Below, piece by piece: positions 19,784-28,854 of a DNA stretch of 64,000 nucleotides. The notes under the pieces are model-generated. The model had not been told where the DNA came from. It did not search any database and saw only the letters and a program-made list of their open reading frames with translations. Source of the stretch: CAYOWK01 sp964407665. GTDB taxonomy: Bacteria; Pseudomonadota; Alphaproteobacteria; Caulobacterales; Hyphomonadaceae. Location of the stretch: the NCBI GenBank assembly GCA_964407665.1, contig CAYOWK010000004.1:62001-126000 (forward strand), given 5' to 3'. The translations under genes were made by a program, and so were the position numbers. Within the stretch, counting starts at the first letter, position 1, and each line of letters starts with the position of its first letter.

Positions 19784-20569
19784 TCAGCGGAGGTTGGCGG
19801 TCGCGCGCAGCATCTCGTCGGTGGTGGTGATCACCTTGGAGTTCATTTCGTAGGCGCGCTGGGCGGTAATCAGCGACGAAATCTCGGTGACGGCGTTGAC
19901 GTTCGAGGTTTCGAGGAAGCCCTGCTGCAGGGTGCCGAAGCCGACGGCGCCAGGCTGGCCGCGATTGGCCGGGCCCGAGGCGGGCGTTTCCAGCAGCATG
20001 TTGTCGCCGATGGCTTCAAGCCCCGACGGATTGATGAAGCGGGCGATCTCGAGCGCGCCGATGTCCTGCGGAGCGGAGCCGTCGGCCATGATCGCCTGGA
20101 CGCCTCCGACGCGGTTGATCGAAATCGAGACGGCGTCGGCCGGTGCGGTGATGCCCGGCGCAACGGTGAAGCCGTCCTCCGTCACCATCTGGCCGTCGCC
20201 GTTCAGGGCGAAGTTGCCGGCCCGGGTGTAGGCGTCGCGGCCATCGGGAAGCTGGACGATGAAGTAGCCTTCGCCCTGGATGGCGACGTCATAGTTGTTG
20301 CCGGTCTGCTCGATGCCGCCCTGTTCCGTGATGCGGTAGACGGAGCCGGACTTGACGCCGACGCCGACCTGCACGCCGGTGGGAACGATCGTTCCCTGGT
20401 CCGACGAGGTGACGCCCATGCGTTCGACGTTCTGGTAGAGCAGATCCTGGAATTCGGCGCGCTGGCGCTTGTATCCGGTCGTGCTCATGTTCGCGATGTT
20501 GTTCGCGATCACCTCGACGTTGAGTTGCTGGGCCTGCATCCCGGTGGCGGCTGTGTTCAGGGCGCGCAT
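19784..20569 (-). CDS. flgG: Flagellar distal rod protein FlgG
   Basis: The 261-residue axial protein forms the distal rod. The N-terminal rod-protein signature MRALNTAATGMQAQQLNVEVIANNIANMSTTGYKR and the C-terminal FLETSNVNAVTEISSLITAQRAYEMNSK are diagnostic of the flg rod/hook family; length 261 is exactly usual for FlgG. It is second in the flgF operon, 19 bp after flgF. Confidence 0.97.
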   Translation of the reverse strand: MRALNTAATGMQAQQLNVEVIANNIANMSTTGYKRQRAEFQDLLYQNVERMGVTSSDQGTIVPTGVQVGVGVKSGSVYRITEQGGIEQTGNNYDVAIQGEGYFIVQLPDGRDAYTRAGNFALNGDGQMVTEDGFTVAPGITAPADAVSISINRVGGVQAIMADGSAPQDIGALEIARFINPSGLEAIGDNMLLETPASGPANRGQPGAVGFGTLQQGFLETSNVNAVTEISSLITAQRAYEMNSKVITTTDEMLRATANLR

Positions 20570-20588
20570 GGTTCAGGTCTCCGAAGGG

Positions 20589-21320
20589 CTAGCCGACGCG
20601 GGCGAGTTTTTCGATGGATGCGGAGCGCAGGTCGTCAGCCTGCACGATCATCTTCGAAATGGATTCATAGGCGCGGCTGACGCCGATCATCTGGGTGATT
20701 TCGGCAATCGCGTTGACGTTCGAACCTTCAAGTGCGCGGCCGACAACGCGAACGCCCTGGGCGGCCTGTGGCGGCTCGTCCGTTGCTTTCCAGAGATTGT
20801 CGCCCATTTTCTCCAGAGCCGTCGGATTGGCGAAGGTCGCCACGTCGAAGCGCCCAACCGGCACGCCGGCCTGCAGGACTCCGCCATCGGCGCCGATCTC
20901 GACATCGCCAACGGCCGGATCAAGCACAAGCGGCCCCCCTCCGGAGAGGACCGGGAAGCCCTGACGCGTAACCAGCTGCCCCCCCGGCCCGAGCGTGAAC
21001 CGCCCATCCCGGGTATAGGCCACCCCCTCCGGGGTCTGAACGGTGAAAAACCCCTCCCCCTCGATAGCGGCGTCGAGCGGATTGCCGGTCTGGGCGATGG
21101 GGCCAGTGGAGAAGTCGCGCTGCAGGCGCCAGGAATCGACGAATGAGATTTCGGCCGGCGTATCCGAAGCGGCGGCCGGACGCTCGGATAAGGGGCGCAT
21201 GACGAGCTTCTCGGTCTTGAAACCGGTGGTCGTCATGTTCGCGAGGTTATTTGCGGTCGTGTCCATCCGCTGACGCAGCACTTGCTGCGCGGACAGCCCG
21301 ACCATGAATGAATTGTCCAT
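20589..21320 (-). CDS. flgF: Flagellar proximal rod protein FlgF
   Basis: The 243-residue rod protein opens with VGLSAQQVLRQRMDTTANNLANMTTTGFK and ends with GSNVNAIAEITQMIGVSRAYESISKM. ATG at 21320 begins the conserved rod helix; a 33-codon Arg-rich upstream extension is not part of the family. It heads the flgF-G-A-H operon and is divergent from fliL, with a 271-bp shared control region containing an ftr-like palindrome. Confidence 0.95.
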   Translation of the reverse strand: MDNSFMVGLSAQQVLRQRMDTTANNLANMTTTGFKTEKLVMRPLSERPAAASDTPAEISFVDSWRLQRDFSTGPIAQTGNPLDAAIEGEGFFTVQTPEGVAYTRDGRFTLGPGGQLVTRQGFPVLSGGGPLVLDPAVGDVEIGADGGVLQAGVPVGRFDVATFANPTALEKMGDNLWKATDEPPQAAQGVRVVGRALEGSNVNAIAEITQMIGVSRAYESISKMIVQADDLRSASIEKLARVG

Positions 21321-21485
21321 GGCTCGCCGTTCGGTCCGGCGGTCGCTTCGGCGACATGCCAGCCTGGCTGCTAGGCGCTGGAGAGTTTCTGCCCGGCGCA
21401 CTCGTCTTCGAGGGGGCACGATGGCCGGTCGGGGTTAACGGCTTCTTTCCATCCTGCGTCTGTGCGGCGCTGTTCCAAGCCTGCA

Positions 21486-21504
21486 CCCGGCAAGACTTGC
21501 CGCC
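21486..21504. promoter_or_regulatory. ftr-like palindrome between flgF and fliL
   Basis: The site reads CCCGGCAAGACTTGCCGCC, with arms CGGCAA and TTGCCG around GAC. Nearly identical sites lie upstream of flgB (32406-32424) and fliQ (43030-43048). A related half-match CGGTCGAATTTGCCGGG is at 21531-21547 and TTAACC (CtrA-like half site) at 21520-21525. In Caulobacter, such palindromes are the ftr sites bound by FlbD; assignment here is by resemblance. Confidence 0.6.
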
Positions 21505-21591
21505 CATTTCCACCAATCCTTAACCAAAGTCGGTCGAATTTGCCGGGCGGCGCCGGGTTTCCGGCTGCCCGGGATTCGAAGGCGACAGACG

Positions 21592-22272
21592 ATGTCTGGA
21601 AAAAAAGAGAGCAAAACCAAGCCGGAAGCGGCTCCAAGCGCCGAGGGCGAAGGTGGCGAGGGTGTGCCCGCCAAAAAGAAGCTGTCCGGAAAAACGCTAA
21701 TCCTTTTCGTTGTTCTGCCCGCGCTGCTGGTCGTTGGAGGCGGCGGAGCCGCTGCGATGATGCTCATGGGCGGCAAAAAGCCCGCGACGGAAGAGCACGC
21801 TGAAGCTGACGGTGAGCATGGCAAGGAAGCCGCTGCCGGCGAACATGGCGAGGCGCCGGCGGGGGAGCATGGCGAAGCAGCAGATGGCGAGCATGGAGAC
21901 ACAACCGGTCAGTCTGCCGCCGGACCGGAGGAAGTTGGGACGCTGAAAGTCGGCACCGGCGGCGAGCCGTCATACTATGACATGCCGAAGATTCTGGTGA
22001 ACCTGTCGGGCATGAACGGCGACCGCCCCCTACTTCTGGAGTTGGAGCTGGTTCTGGAATCGCAGGACGCGGACGCATTCTCCGGCGTACCGAACCAGAT
22101 GCCGCGCCTGATGGATCAGGTGCAGACCTTTCTGCGCGAACTCCGCGTGGAGGACCTCAATGGCTCTGCAGGGACGTACCGGCTGCGCCTCGAGCTTCTC
22201 AAGCGCTTTAACCTCGTTCTGGCCCCGTCGAGAATCGACGCGGTTCTGATCGAGGGCATTCTGATCCAGTAG
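21592..22272 (+). CDS. fliL: Flagellar basal body-associated protein FliL with His/Glu-rich linker
   Basis: The 226-residue inner-membrane protein stabilises the stator-rotor region. It has a Lys-rich cytoplasmic N-terminus, one membrane segment (about 35-59) and a periplasmic FliL domain (YYDMPKILVNLSG to IDAVLIEGILIQ). Between them, residues 66-103 form an unusual linker with four GEHG units spaced by Ala/Glu, a possible metal-binding or flexible tether. It is the first gene of a five-gene operon (fliL, fliM, DUF6468, motE-like, TPR) with gaps of 12 bp or less. Confidence 0.93.
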   Translation: MSGKKESKTKPEAAPSAEGEGGEGVPAKKKLSGKTLILFVVLPALLVVGGGGAAAMMLMGGKKPATEEHAEADGEHGKEAAAGEHGEAPAGEHGEAADGEHGDTTGQSAAGPEEVGTLKVGTGGEPSYYDMPKILVNLSGMNGDRPLLLELELVLESQDADAFSGVPNQMPRLMDQVQTFLRELRVEDLNGSAGTYRLRLELLKRFNLVLAPSRIDAVLIEGILIQ

Positions 22273-22284
22273 GAGTTCACGCGC

Positions 22285-23424
22285 GTGGCAACGCCTACCG
22301 ATGACGATATGGCGGCCGCCTGGGAGGCGAGCCTGTCTTCCGGCCCGACCGGCGGCGATGAAATGGCTGCTGCGTGGGAGGCCGAGCTTGCTTCTCAGGA
22401 TGCGGCAGGTCCGCAGTCCATAGGCCACCAGCCTGTCGGGTCCGAACGGATCCTGAACCAGGACGAGATCGACAGCCTGCTTGGCTTCTCGATGGATGAG
22501 GAGAACTCGGGCAAGCGATCGGGCATCCGAGCGCTGATCAACTCCGCGCTGGTCTCCTATGAACGTCTCCCGATGCTCGAGGTGGTCTTTGACCGCCTCG
22601 TGCGACTGATGACGACCAGCCTGCGCAACTTCACGTCGGACAACGTTGAGGTATCGCTGGACGCTATCCAGTCGAGGCGGTTCGGCGACTACCTGAATTC
22701 GATCCCGCTGCCCGCAATCCTGGCAGTGTTCAAGGCCAGGCAGCTCGACAATTTTGGACTGCTGACCGTCGACTCCAACCTTATCTATTCCATCGTGGAC
22801 GTGCTGCTGGGCGGTCGTCGTGGCACCATCGCGATGCGCGTAGAGGGCAGGCCGTACACCACCATCGAGCGCGTTCTGGTGACGCGCCTGGTCGAGGTCA
22901 TCCTCAACGATGCCCGCAAGGCGTTCGATCCTCTGACGCAGGTAGATTTCGAGCTGGACCGTATCGAGACCAACCCGCGGTTTGCGGCGATTGCCCAGCC
23001 CGCCAACGCGGCGATCCTGGTGAAGCTTCGCATCGACATGGAAGACCGTGGCGGTCGCTGCGAACTGCTGTTGCCCTATGCGACGCTCGAGCCAATCCGG
23101 AAGATGCTGCTGCAGAACTTCATGGGTGAGAAGTTCGGTCGCGACAACATGTGGGAAGGCCACCTTGCAACCGAGCTTTGGTCATCCCCGACCAACCTCC
23201 GGGTGGTGCTGGACGAGTTCCAGGCGCCGCTTGAGAAGATGGTCAATCTCAAGGTGGGGGACACGCTGGTCATGAACGCTACGCCTGAATCCAAGGCGCA
23301 TCTGATGTGTGGGGACATCCATCTCACGACGGGTCAGGTGGGGCGGATTGGTCAGCGTGTGGCCATGCGCGTGGAAAAGCCGATTACCCAGGCGGCCAAA
23401 CTGAGAGTGATGGAAGCCCGATGA
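22285..23424 (+). CDS. fliM: Flagellar motor switch protein FliM
   Basis: The 379-residue C-ring protein sets rotation direction. The CheY-P/FliG region motif ILNQDEIDSLLG is at residues 56-67, further from the N-terminus than usual because of an extension containing two copies of MAAAWEAxL (residues 9-17 and 27-35). The central domain (GIRALINSALVSYERLPMLE, MRVEGRPYTTIERVLVTRL) and the SpoA-like C-terminal domain (LKVGDTLVM to LRVMEAR) are complete. Start is GTG at 22285 with AGGAG upstream. Its stop overlaps the next ATG (ATGA). Confidence 0.96.
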   Translation: MATPTDDDMAAAWEASLSSGPTGGDEMAAAWEAELASQDAAGPQSIGHQPVGSERILNQDEIDSLLGFSMDEENSGKRSGIRALINSALVSYERLPMLEVVFDRLVRLMTTSLRNFTSDNVEVSLDAIQSRRFGDYLNSIPLPAILAVFKARQLDNFGLLTVDSNLIYSIVDVLLGGRRGTIAMRVEGRPYTTIERVLVTRLVEVILNDARKAFDPLTQVDFELDRIETNPRFAAIAQPANAAILVKLRIDMEDRGGRCELLLPYATLEPIRKMLLQNFMGEKFGRDNMWEGHLATELWSSPTNLRVVLDEFQAPLEKMVNLKVGDTLVMNATPESKAHLMCGDIHLTTGQVGRIGQRVAMRVEKPITQAAKLRVMEAR

Positions 23425-23735
23425 ACATGTTTTCGACGACTCTGGATATCATCCTGTCCAGCCTACTGGTGATCGCCATCCTTTACTGCTGGCGGCTCGA
23501 TCAGCGGCTCAAGGCGCTGCGTACCGGTAAGGACGGCATGCTCGAGGCTGCTCGCGAACTGCAGGCCTCGGTGGCCGATGCGCAGACCGCAGTCGACAGG
23601 CTGAGGCATTCCGCTGAAGCTTCCGGGCGGGACCTGCAGACACGTATTGACGAAGCGCGCGAGATCGTCGCCGCGCCACCCGCCTCGCAGCGTCAGCAGA
23701 GCGATTTCGCCCTGCGCCGCCGCACCGCCGTATAG
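23421..23735 (+). CDS. DUF6468-type small membrane protein of the fliM operon
   Basis: The 104-residue protein has one N-terminal membrane segment (TLDIILSSLLVIAILYCW), then a charged helix (RLKALRTGKDGMLEAARELQASVADAQTAVDRL) and a hydrophilic tail. A single-pass anchor with a cytoplasmic coiled coil, encoded right after fliM, fits the DUF6468 proteins of alphaproteobacterial flagellar operons. ATG overlaps the fliM stop by 4 bases, implying translational coupling. Function is unknown; a role near the motor is inferred from context. Confidence 0.75.
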   Translation: MNMFSTTLDIILSSLLVIAILYCWRLDQRLKALRTGKDGMLEAARELQASVADAQTAVDRLRHSAEASGRDLQTRIDEAREIVAAPPASQRQQSDFALRRRTAV

Positions 23736-23743
23736 GAGCTCTC

Positions 23744-24412
23744 ATGGCCAGCCGCGTCAGGGTTCTGCCCGCCGTCATCGCCGTCTCGATCGGCGCGCTT
23801 GCGTTCAAGAGCATCGATATCGCCCAGGCCGTTGCGGAGAACGTGACAGCGGAAGAGGGAGCATCTCCCGAGCCCGTTGTCGAAGAGCCCAAAGAGGAAG
23901 CCCCGCCAGCGCCTTCGGCGGCCGCCGCGGGCGCTGAAAAGTGTGAGCCTGCCATCAACTATTCTGCCGAGACTGGCATCTCTGAACAGGAAATTCAGGT
24001 CCTGCGTTCGCTGTCCGAACGGCGCCAGACGCTTGACCAGCGTGAGACGGATCTGGTCACCCGCGAGCAGCTTGCGGCAGCGGCAGAGGCCAAGCTTAGC
24101 GAGCAGATTGCTGACCTCAAGAAGCTGGAAGGCGAAGTCAACGGCTTGCTTGCCGCGATGGATGTCAAGCGCGATGAGCGCATGGCCTCGCTGGTGAAGA
24201 CCTATGAGGCGATGAAGCCGAAGGACGCCGCTCGCATTTTCGATGGCATGGAAGACGGCACGTTGCTTGATCTCGCGAAGTCGATGAAGCCGGCGACCCT
24301 TGCTGCTGTAATGTCCTCCATGGATTCCAAGCGTGCAGAGTACCTCACCCGGATGCTTGCGAAGCTGGCGGATCCGACCGCCGCGCCGAGAGCTCCCGCT
24401 GGGAAAACCTAG
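23744..24412 (+). CDS. MotE-like flagellar protein (MgtE-N-type domain)
   Basis: The 222-residue protein has an N-terminal signal or anchor (VLPAVIAVSIGALAFKSIDIAQA), a Pro/Glu/Ala linker, a long coiled coil (about 95-160) and a C-terminal MgtE_N-like domain (MKPKDAARIFDGMEDGTLLDLAKSMKPATLAAVMSSMD). This arrangement matches MotE, a periplasmic chaperone for MotC described in rhizobia, and related FlbB/FliG-N-like proteins. It lies 8 bp after the DUF6468 gene and 6 bp before the TPR gene. Confidence 0.8.
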   Translation: MASRVRVLPAVIAVSIGALAFKSIDIAQAVAENVTAEEGASPEPVVEEPKEEAPPAPSAAAAGAEKCEPAINYSAETGISEQEIQVLRSLSERRQTLDQRETDLVTREQLAAAAEAKLSEQIADLKKLEGEVNGLLAAMDVKRDERMASLVKTYEAMKPKDAARIFDGMEDGTLLDLAKSMKPATLAAVMSSMDSKRAEYLTRMLAKLADPTAAPRAPAGKT

Positions 24413-24418
24413 GATCCG

Positions 24419-27400
24419 ATGAAGCCTGTCTGGTCCCGACTGTCGCCGCATGTTTCGCAGGCGATTGGGGTTGCGCTCTCCGGGGCGGCGATGCTGGCGG
24501 CGGCTGGGCCGGCGTATGCACAGCGCGCAGTGGGGCTGTCTTTCCAGGAGACGCCCACCTATGGCCGCATCATTGCGAAATGGACCGATGGCGACGAGAA
24601 GGCTCCTGTCATCTCGGCAACCATTGATAGCCAGGTTCTGGTCATCCGGTTCGACCAGAAGATCGAGGTTGATGTTGAGGCGTTGAGCCGGGGGTTGCCG
24701 GGCTGGGCGGCGGTGGCCCGGGTGGGGGGGGATGGGCAGACCATCCGTGTCGGCCTGAGACAGGCGGCCAAGGCCCGCGTCTCGACGTCTGTCGACCTTG
24801 CCGCCATTGATCTGGTGGCGGAAGGGCAGGCTGCAAGTCCCCCGCCGCTGGTTTCGCCGCTGGTGAAGAAGAAGGCTGCGGAAACCGAGGCGAAGCGTGT
24901 CGCCGCGCTGCCGCCTCCGCCGCCCGGCGGAGAGATCGACGTCCGGTCCAGCCATCGTGAAGGCTCGTCCCGCGTGGCGCTGTACTGGCCCGGGAAGACC
25001 ACCTTCAAGGTCGTGTCCGAAGCGCCCGGCGAGATGACGGCGCTGTTCTCGCGCCGTGCGGATGCGGATCTTGCCTATCTCAAGATCGATCCGCCCAAGA
25101 ACCTCGCAAGCTTCGAGGGTGTGAACACGGACAGGGGCTATCAGGTCAAGATACGGTCCAAGGACCAGCTTCCAATCCGTCTGTTCATGGATGGCGACAC
25201 GGCCACATTCGATATTTCCGAACCTTCGGCCGCCGAGCCCGAAGCGCCGCCAGCGCCGAAGCCAGCCGCCGCCAAGACCCCCGCTGCGCCGGCAGCGAAG
25301 GTGGTTGAGACAAAGGGAGCGGCGCCGGCGGAGGCAAAGCCGGTAGCCGCGCGGCCCACGGATGCGGGACCTATCGCGCTTGGCCCATCGCGACCGGATT
25401 CGAAGGCGCCGACCCCTGGCCCCGCAGCAGCCGCAACGCCTGCGGTATCCACGGCGGCGATCGGGGGAGCTGCGCGGCAGACCGAACTGATCCGTGGGTG
25501 GCGCGATCCTGCCCCACGGAACGGTATTGTCGAAGTGCAGGCCAAGCCTGTTGGCGGCGGTCTTGAACTGCAGGTGGCCTTTCCCGAACAGGCTGCCGCA
25601 GCGGTGTTCCAGCGTGGGTCCGTCGTGTGGGCGGTGTTCGCAGCGGGGGCGGATCTCAAGGTTGATCCTGCATCGCTCCCGTCCGGTTATCGGGCCCGAA
25701 CGATGCGGTCTGGCAAAGCGGCGATGCTCCGGATCGAGACACCGAAGGGCGTCCGCGCTTTTGCTGAGGCTGATGGCGGCGTGTGGAAAGTGCGGATTGG
25801 ACCGACAGCGGATCGCGCCCAGCGTTTCCTGAAACCCGAACGCCGCCGGGGCGAAGACGGCAAAGCCCAGATCGAAACCATGCTTCCCGGAGCGGCCGGC
25901 ATTGTCTGGATGGAGGACCCTGTAGTCGGGGACCAGATTGCGGCCATCGTAGCCTATGGACCGTCGTCGGCCTCTCCTACTCCGTTCGATTTCGTGGAGG
26001 CGTCTCTTCCCGCAACCGCGCATGGTCTTGCGATCTCGCCCAAGTCGGATGACGCGATCGTGCGCCTGGCTGGCGAGCGCGTGCTGGTTTCGCTCAATCA
26101 GACCATGCCGGCGTCGGATACGGGAGCGGATCCTGAGAGTTCGCTGCGGCGGACGGCGGCGAACCCGGGGTTCATCGATTTTGCAGGCTGGGGCGGAAAG
26201 TCTGGCAAAGCCTGGTACGACGAGCGCGAGCGGCTTGAGCATGCTGTGGAACGGGCAAACCTGTCGACTGCACAGGGCGCGGTCGCGATGATGGACCTTG
26301 CGCGCTTTCTGATCGGGCACGAACTCGGCATGGAGGCTGCGGGCCTGCTCGATATCGCAGGACAAAGCCGTCCCGAGCTTGAGCAGGACGCCGAGTTCCT
26401 GGCGCTCAGGGGCGCGGCGAACGTGCTGGCGCACCGGATGACGGAGGCCGAGAAGAGCCTCTCCGCCGGGCCGCTGCGTAGCGACCCCTCGGCGGCGCTC
26501 TGGCGCGGGCTGGCTGCGGCGCGCCGCGATGACTGGGAGCGGGCGACCGACTATTTCCGTCAGTCCGGCGCGGAGATGTATTCCTATACGCCCGACTGGT
26601 CGGCGCGCTTTGCAGCGGCGTGGGCCGAGGCTGCGCTTAACACGAACGATTTCGACACCGCGCGCCGGAAGGCCGATGAAGCGATCTCGGGCGCCAAGGG
26701 CAAGGGTGAGGATGCGGAGCGGGCAAGGCTGGTTCTCGCCTCGGTGAAGGCGGCCGTCTCGGGCCCGGCAGCCGCCTATGATGATCTGAGCAAACTCTCC
26801 GCGTCGAAGTGGGAGAGCGTCGCCGTCCGCGCCGAACTGAAGCGTCTGGAGGCGGCGGCGCCAGCGGGCAAGCTGACTCAGGATCAGGCGGCCAACGAGC
26901 TTGAGGCGCTGCGCTACCGCTGGAGGGGCGATGGTGTGGAGATGGCCACCGTCGGGATACTCTCCGAACAGTACATGGGAGTGGGGCGTTTCCGCGAGGC
27001 GCTCCAGCTTGCACAGGGCGCGGCCCTGCGTGATGCGGCAGCGCCCGGCGCGCGGGAGTTGCGCATCCGGCTCACGGAGTACTTCCGCAGGCTCTACCTG
27101 AAGGGCGAAGCGGACCGGCTCGATCCGATCCAGTCGCTGGCGCTGTTCTACGAGTTTGCCGATCTGACGCCGGTTGGCGCCGACGGAGACCTGATGGTCC
27201 GGCGGCTGGCGCAACGTCTGGTCTCGTTCGACCTTCTTGGGCCGGCCGCGCAGCTGCTGCAGCACCAGGTCGACAATCGCATGCGTGGCCCGAGCCGTGC
27301 GACTCTGGCGATCGATCTGGCGACGATCTATCTGCTGGACAAGCGGGCAGATCGCGCACTGGCTGTCCTGAACTCGACACGCCTGCCGGGTCTCCCCAAG

Positions 27401-27922
27401 GACGTGACGCTGCAGCGGCGCACGCTTGAGGCCGCTGCCTATCGCGATCTGGGCCGGTTCGATCACACCGTCGAGCTGATGGAGGGCGTCGACGATCCGG
27501 ATGCGCGCCTGCTGCTCGCCGACGCCTACATGCGTGACCGCAAGTGGACCGAGGCGGCACGCGCGTGGCTTGAGATGCTGCCGCCCGCAGGGAAAGCCCT
27601 GCCGCAGCATCGGGATGCGGCGCTGAAGGCTGCCATCTCGGCGCGGATGGCGAAGGATGGCGGCATGATCGCGGTTGCCCGCACCTATTCGCCCTTGTTC
27701 TCCGAGGACAACCAGAAAGCCAGTTTCGATCTGATCACCTCCCAGGGCGATGTGTCGGGCGCGGCCCTGTCCGAGGCTGTGCGCGTGCTTGGCGACGCCA
27801 GCCGGGTTGACGCCTTTGCCGCCTCGATGATGAAGAAGCTGCAATCGGATCAGCCAGCGGGGACTGCAGCTGCGGCGCCGCCTGCTGCACCAGCTGCCGC
27901 GCCGCCGCCGGGAAGCGGCTGA
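24419..27922 (+). CDS. Large exported TPR-repeat protein of the flagellar operon
   Basis: The 1167-residue protein has a signal peptide (GVALSGAAMLAAAGPAYAQ). Residues about 35-140 are beta-rich and AMIN-like (VGLSFQETPTYGRIIAKW, VLVIRFDQKIEVD). A Pro/Ala/Lys linker spans about 265-345. From about 600 onward it is helical with many TPR-type phrases (GMEAAGLLDIAG, DDWERATDYFRQSG, RFREALQLAQGAAL, DRALAVLNSTRLPGL). It ends in a Pro/Ala-rich tail. Co-operon position with fliL-fliM and motE suggests a periplasmic scaffold around the motor, but no specific function is known. Large size and export make it one of the less understood flagellar-operon proteins here. Confidence 0.82.
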   Translation: MKPVWSRLSPHVSQAIGVALSGAAMLAAAGPAYAQRAVGLSFQETPTYGRIIAKWTDGDEKAPVISATIDSQVLVIRFDQKIEVDVEALSRGLPGWAAVARVGGDGQTIRVGLRQAAKARVSTSVDLAAIDLVAEGQAASPPPLVSPLVKKKAAETEAKRVAALPPPPPGGEIDVRSSHREGSSRVALYWPGKTTFKVVSEAPGEMTALFSRRADADLAYLKIDPPKNLASFEGVNTDRGYQVKIRSKDQLPIRLFMDGDTATFDISEPSAAEPEAPPAPKPAAAKTPAAPAAKVVETKGAAPAEAKPVAARPTDAGPIALGPSRPDSKAPTPGPAAAATPAVSTAAIGGAARQTELIRGWRDPAPRNGIVEVQAKPVGGGLELQVAFPEQAAAAVFQRGSVVWAVFAAGADLKVDPASLPSGYRARTMRSGKAAMLRIETPKGVRAFAEADGGVWKVRIGPTADRAQRFLKPERRRGEDGKAQIETMLPGAAGIVWMEDPVVGDQIAAIVAYGPSSASPTPFDFVEASLPATAHGLAISPKSDDAIVRLAGERVLVSLNQTMPASDTGADPESSLRRTAANPGFIDFAGWGGKSGKAWYDERERLEHAVERANLSTAQGAVAMMDLARFLIGHELGMEAAGLLDIAGQSRPELEQDAEFLALRGAANVLAHRMTEAEKSLSAGPLRSDPSAALWRGLAAARRDDWERATDYFRQSGAEMYSYTPDWSARFAAAWAEAALNTNDFDTARRKADEAISGAKGKGEDAERARLVLASVKAAVSGPAAAYDDLSKLSASKWESVAVRAELKRLEAAAPAGKLTQDQAANELEALRYRWRGDGVEMATVGILSEQYMGVGRFREALQLAQGAALRDAAAPGARELRIRLTEYFRRLYLKGEADRLDPIQSLALFYEFADLTPVGADGDLMVRRLAQRLVSFDLLGPAAQLLQHQVDNRMRGPSRATLAIDLATIYLLDKRADRALAVLNSTRLPGLPKDVTLQRRTLEAAAYRDLGRFDHTVELMEGVDDPDARLLLADAYMRDRKWTEAARAWLEMLPPAGKALPQHRDAALKAAISARMAKDGGMIAVARTYSPLFSEDNQKASFDLITSQGDVSGAALSEAVRVLGDASRVDAFAASMMKKLQSDQPAGTAAAAPPAAPAAAPPPGSG

Positions 27923-27954
27923 TGGTCCGAGCCTTCTCCGGGCAAGCATTTCGG

Positions 27955-28510
27955 GCATGAGTCCGCATCGGGACCGGCACGTTCGCCGTCCGGTGTGCTG
28001 TCGTTCTGCCTCCTGAAGACAGGAGGACGGGGCGCGCGGAACGCGCCTTGTTTAGTACAATGCCAGTCTTTCGACTGGCCGGTGCGTGTTCCCACGCGCC
28101 CCGTGCCGGACGTTTGGCCCGGTGACGTCGACGGAGCCTGTTAGGCCCTGGTCCGCATCCCGGTGACGCGCGCATGGAAGACCGATCTTCCATGGTCACC
28201 CCCGCTTCGATCGCGGGGACAGGTGTTTCAGACCACCGCTTGTCGCTGCCCGCTCGGGCTCGTCCTTCCCCTTCGACACGCCGCCTTGCGGCGGCTGCTC
28301 AGGGTGAGGGACGCCGTCAGCGATCCTTGGGGATCGCCGACGGCTCCTCAGGATGAGCCGTCGCGGGCGGATTGAGCGATAGTCTCCGCGCCGTCCGAAC
28401 TTCTGACATTCGATGTTTCGGTGGCCACCGAACCCTCCCGTGCCAGACGCGAGGAGGAGAATACCCTGGGCCGGCAGGTGTTGAATGAAACGGGTTTCAT
28501 TCTCCTATTC
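27955..28510 (-). repeat. Composite structured repeat, copy C (inverted)
   Basis: Read on the minus strand, it repeats the order of copy B. Hairpin GAATGAAAC/GTTTCATTC is near 28485-28503; its basal pairs differ from copy B by compensated G-C to A-T changes. Next come the CCTCCTCGCG block, TTCGGTGGCCACCGAA (28417-28432), CTCATCCTGAGGAGC and CCTGAGCAGC-type palindromes, stem CCCCGC/GCGGGG (28200-28218), hairpin CATGGAAGA/TCTTCCATG (28173-28194), the GNRA core (28029-28102) and GCCGGTCCCGATGCG. It lies between the TPR gene and the Omp gene. No protein gene is recognised in it. Confidence 0.85.
28029..28102 (-). ncRNA. Putative structured RNA core of repeat C
   Basis: On the minus strand GGGGCGCG (28102-28095) pairs with CGCGCCCC (28036-28029). 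Inner hairpins are GCGTG-GGAA-CACGC and GCCAGTC-GAAA-GACTGGC (28079-28062). The second loop is GAAA here, GCAA in B and GCGA in A, all GNRA. The single strand TGTACTAAACAAGG is unchanged. Confidence 0.45.
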
Positions 28511-28854
28511 AGGCACGCCAGCTCCGCCAGTCATTCTGCCGGCCGCCGTCCTAAACCTGCAGTTCAGGGCGATGAGAATCGCGCGGGCCCAGCCGCAGAC
28601 TTAACGCCGCAAGGCATCGCGAAGCATCTGAAATCGTCCGTACGCCGAGCGGTTCAGTCGCAAGCCCCGGCTTTTTTCGAGGGTCGGCCGGGGATCGAGG
28701 CGGATTCAACCCCGTTCACGCGCGCGAACGTTCGTCCGAGTCACCGGTTCGAGGCAGGCATCGAAATTTTCCCGGTGTGTCACGGCGTCGATCGGGGTTG
28801 CCCCTGCGTAGTGCTGCAGTCGCAAAACAGTGCGCAAGACGAGGGGTTTCCATA
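28511..28854 (+). other. Leader region before the Omp gene, no gene recognised
   Basis: This 344-bp stretch follows repeat C and precedes the outer-membrane protein gene. No clear ORF, hairpin or promoter consensus was identified. Position and orientation suggest it carries the Omp promoter and 5' leader. Confidence 0.45.

Noticed and set aside
23693..27958. 1421-codon open frame antisense to fliM-operon genes
   Set aside because: Arg/His/Leu-rich translation opposite the motE-like and TPR genes; no motif and no ribosome-binding site. It is a composition artefact.
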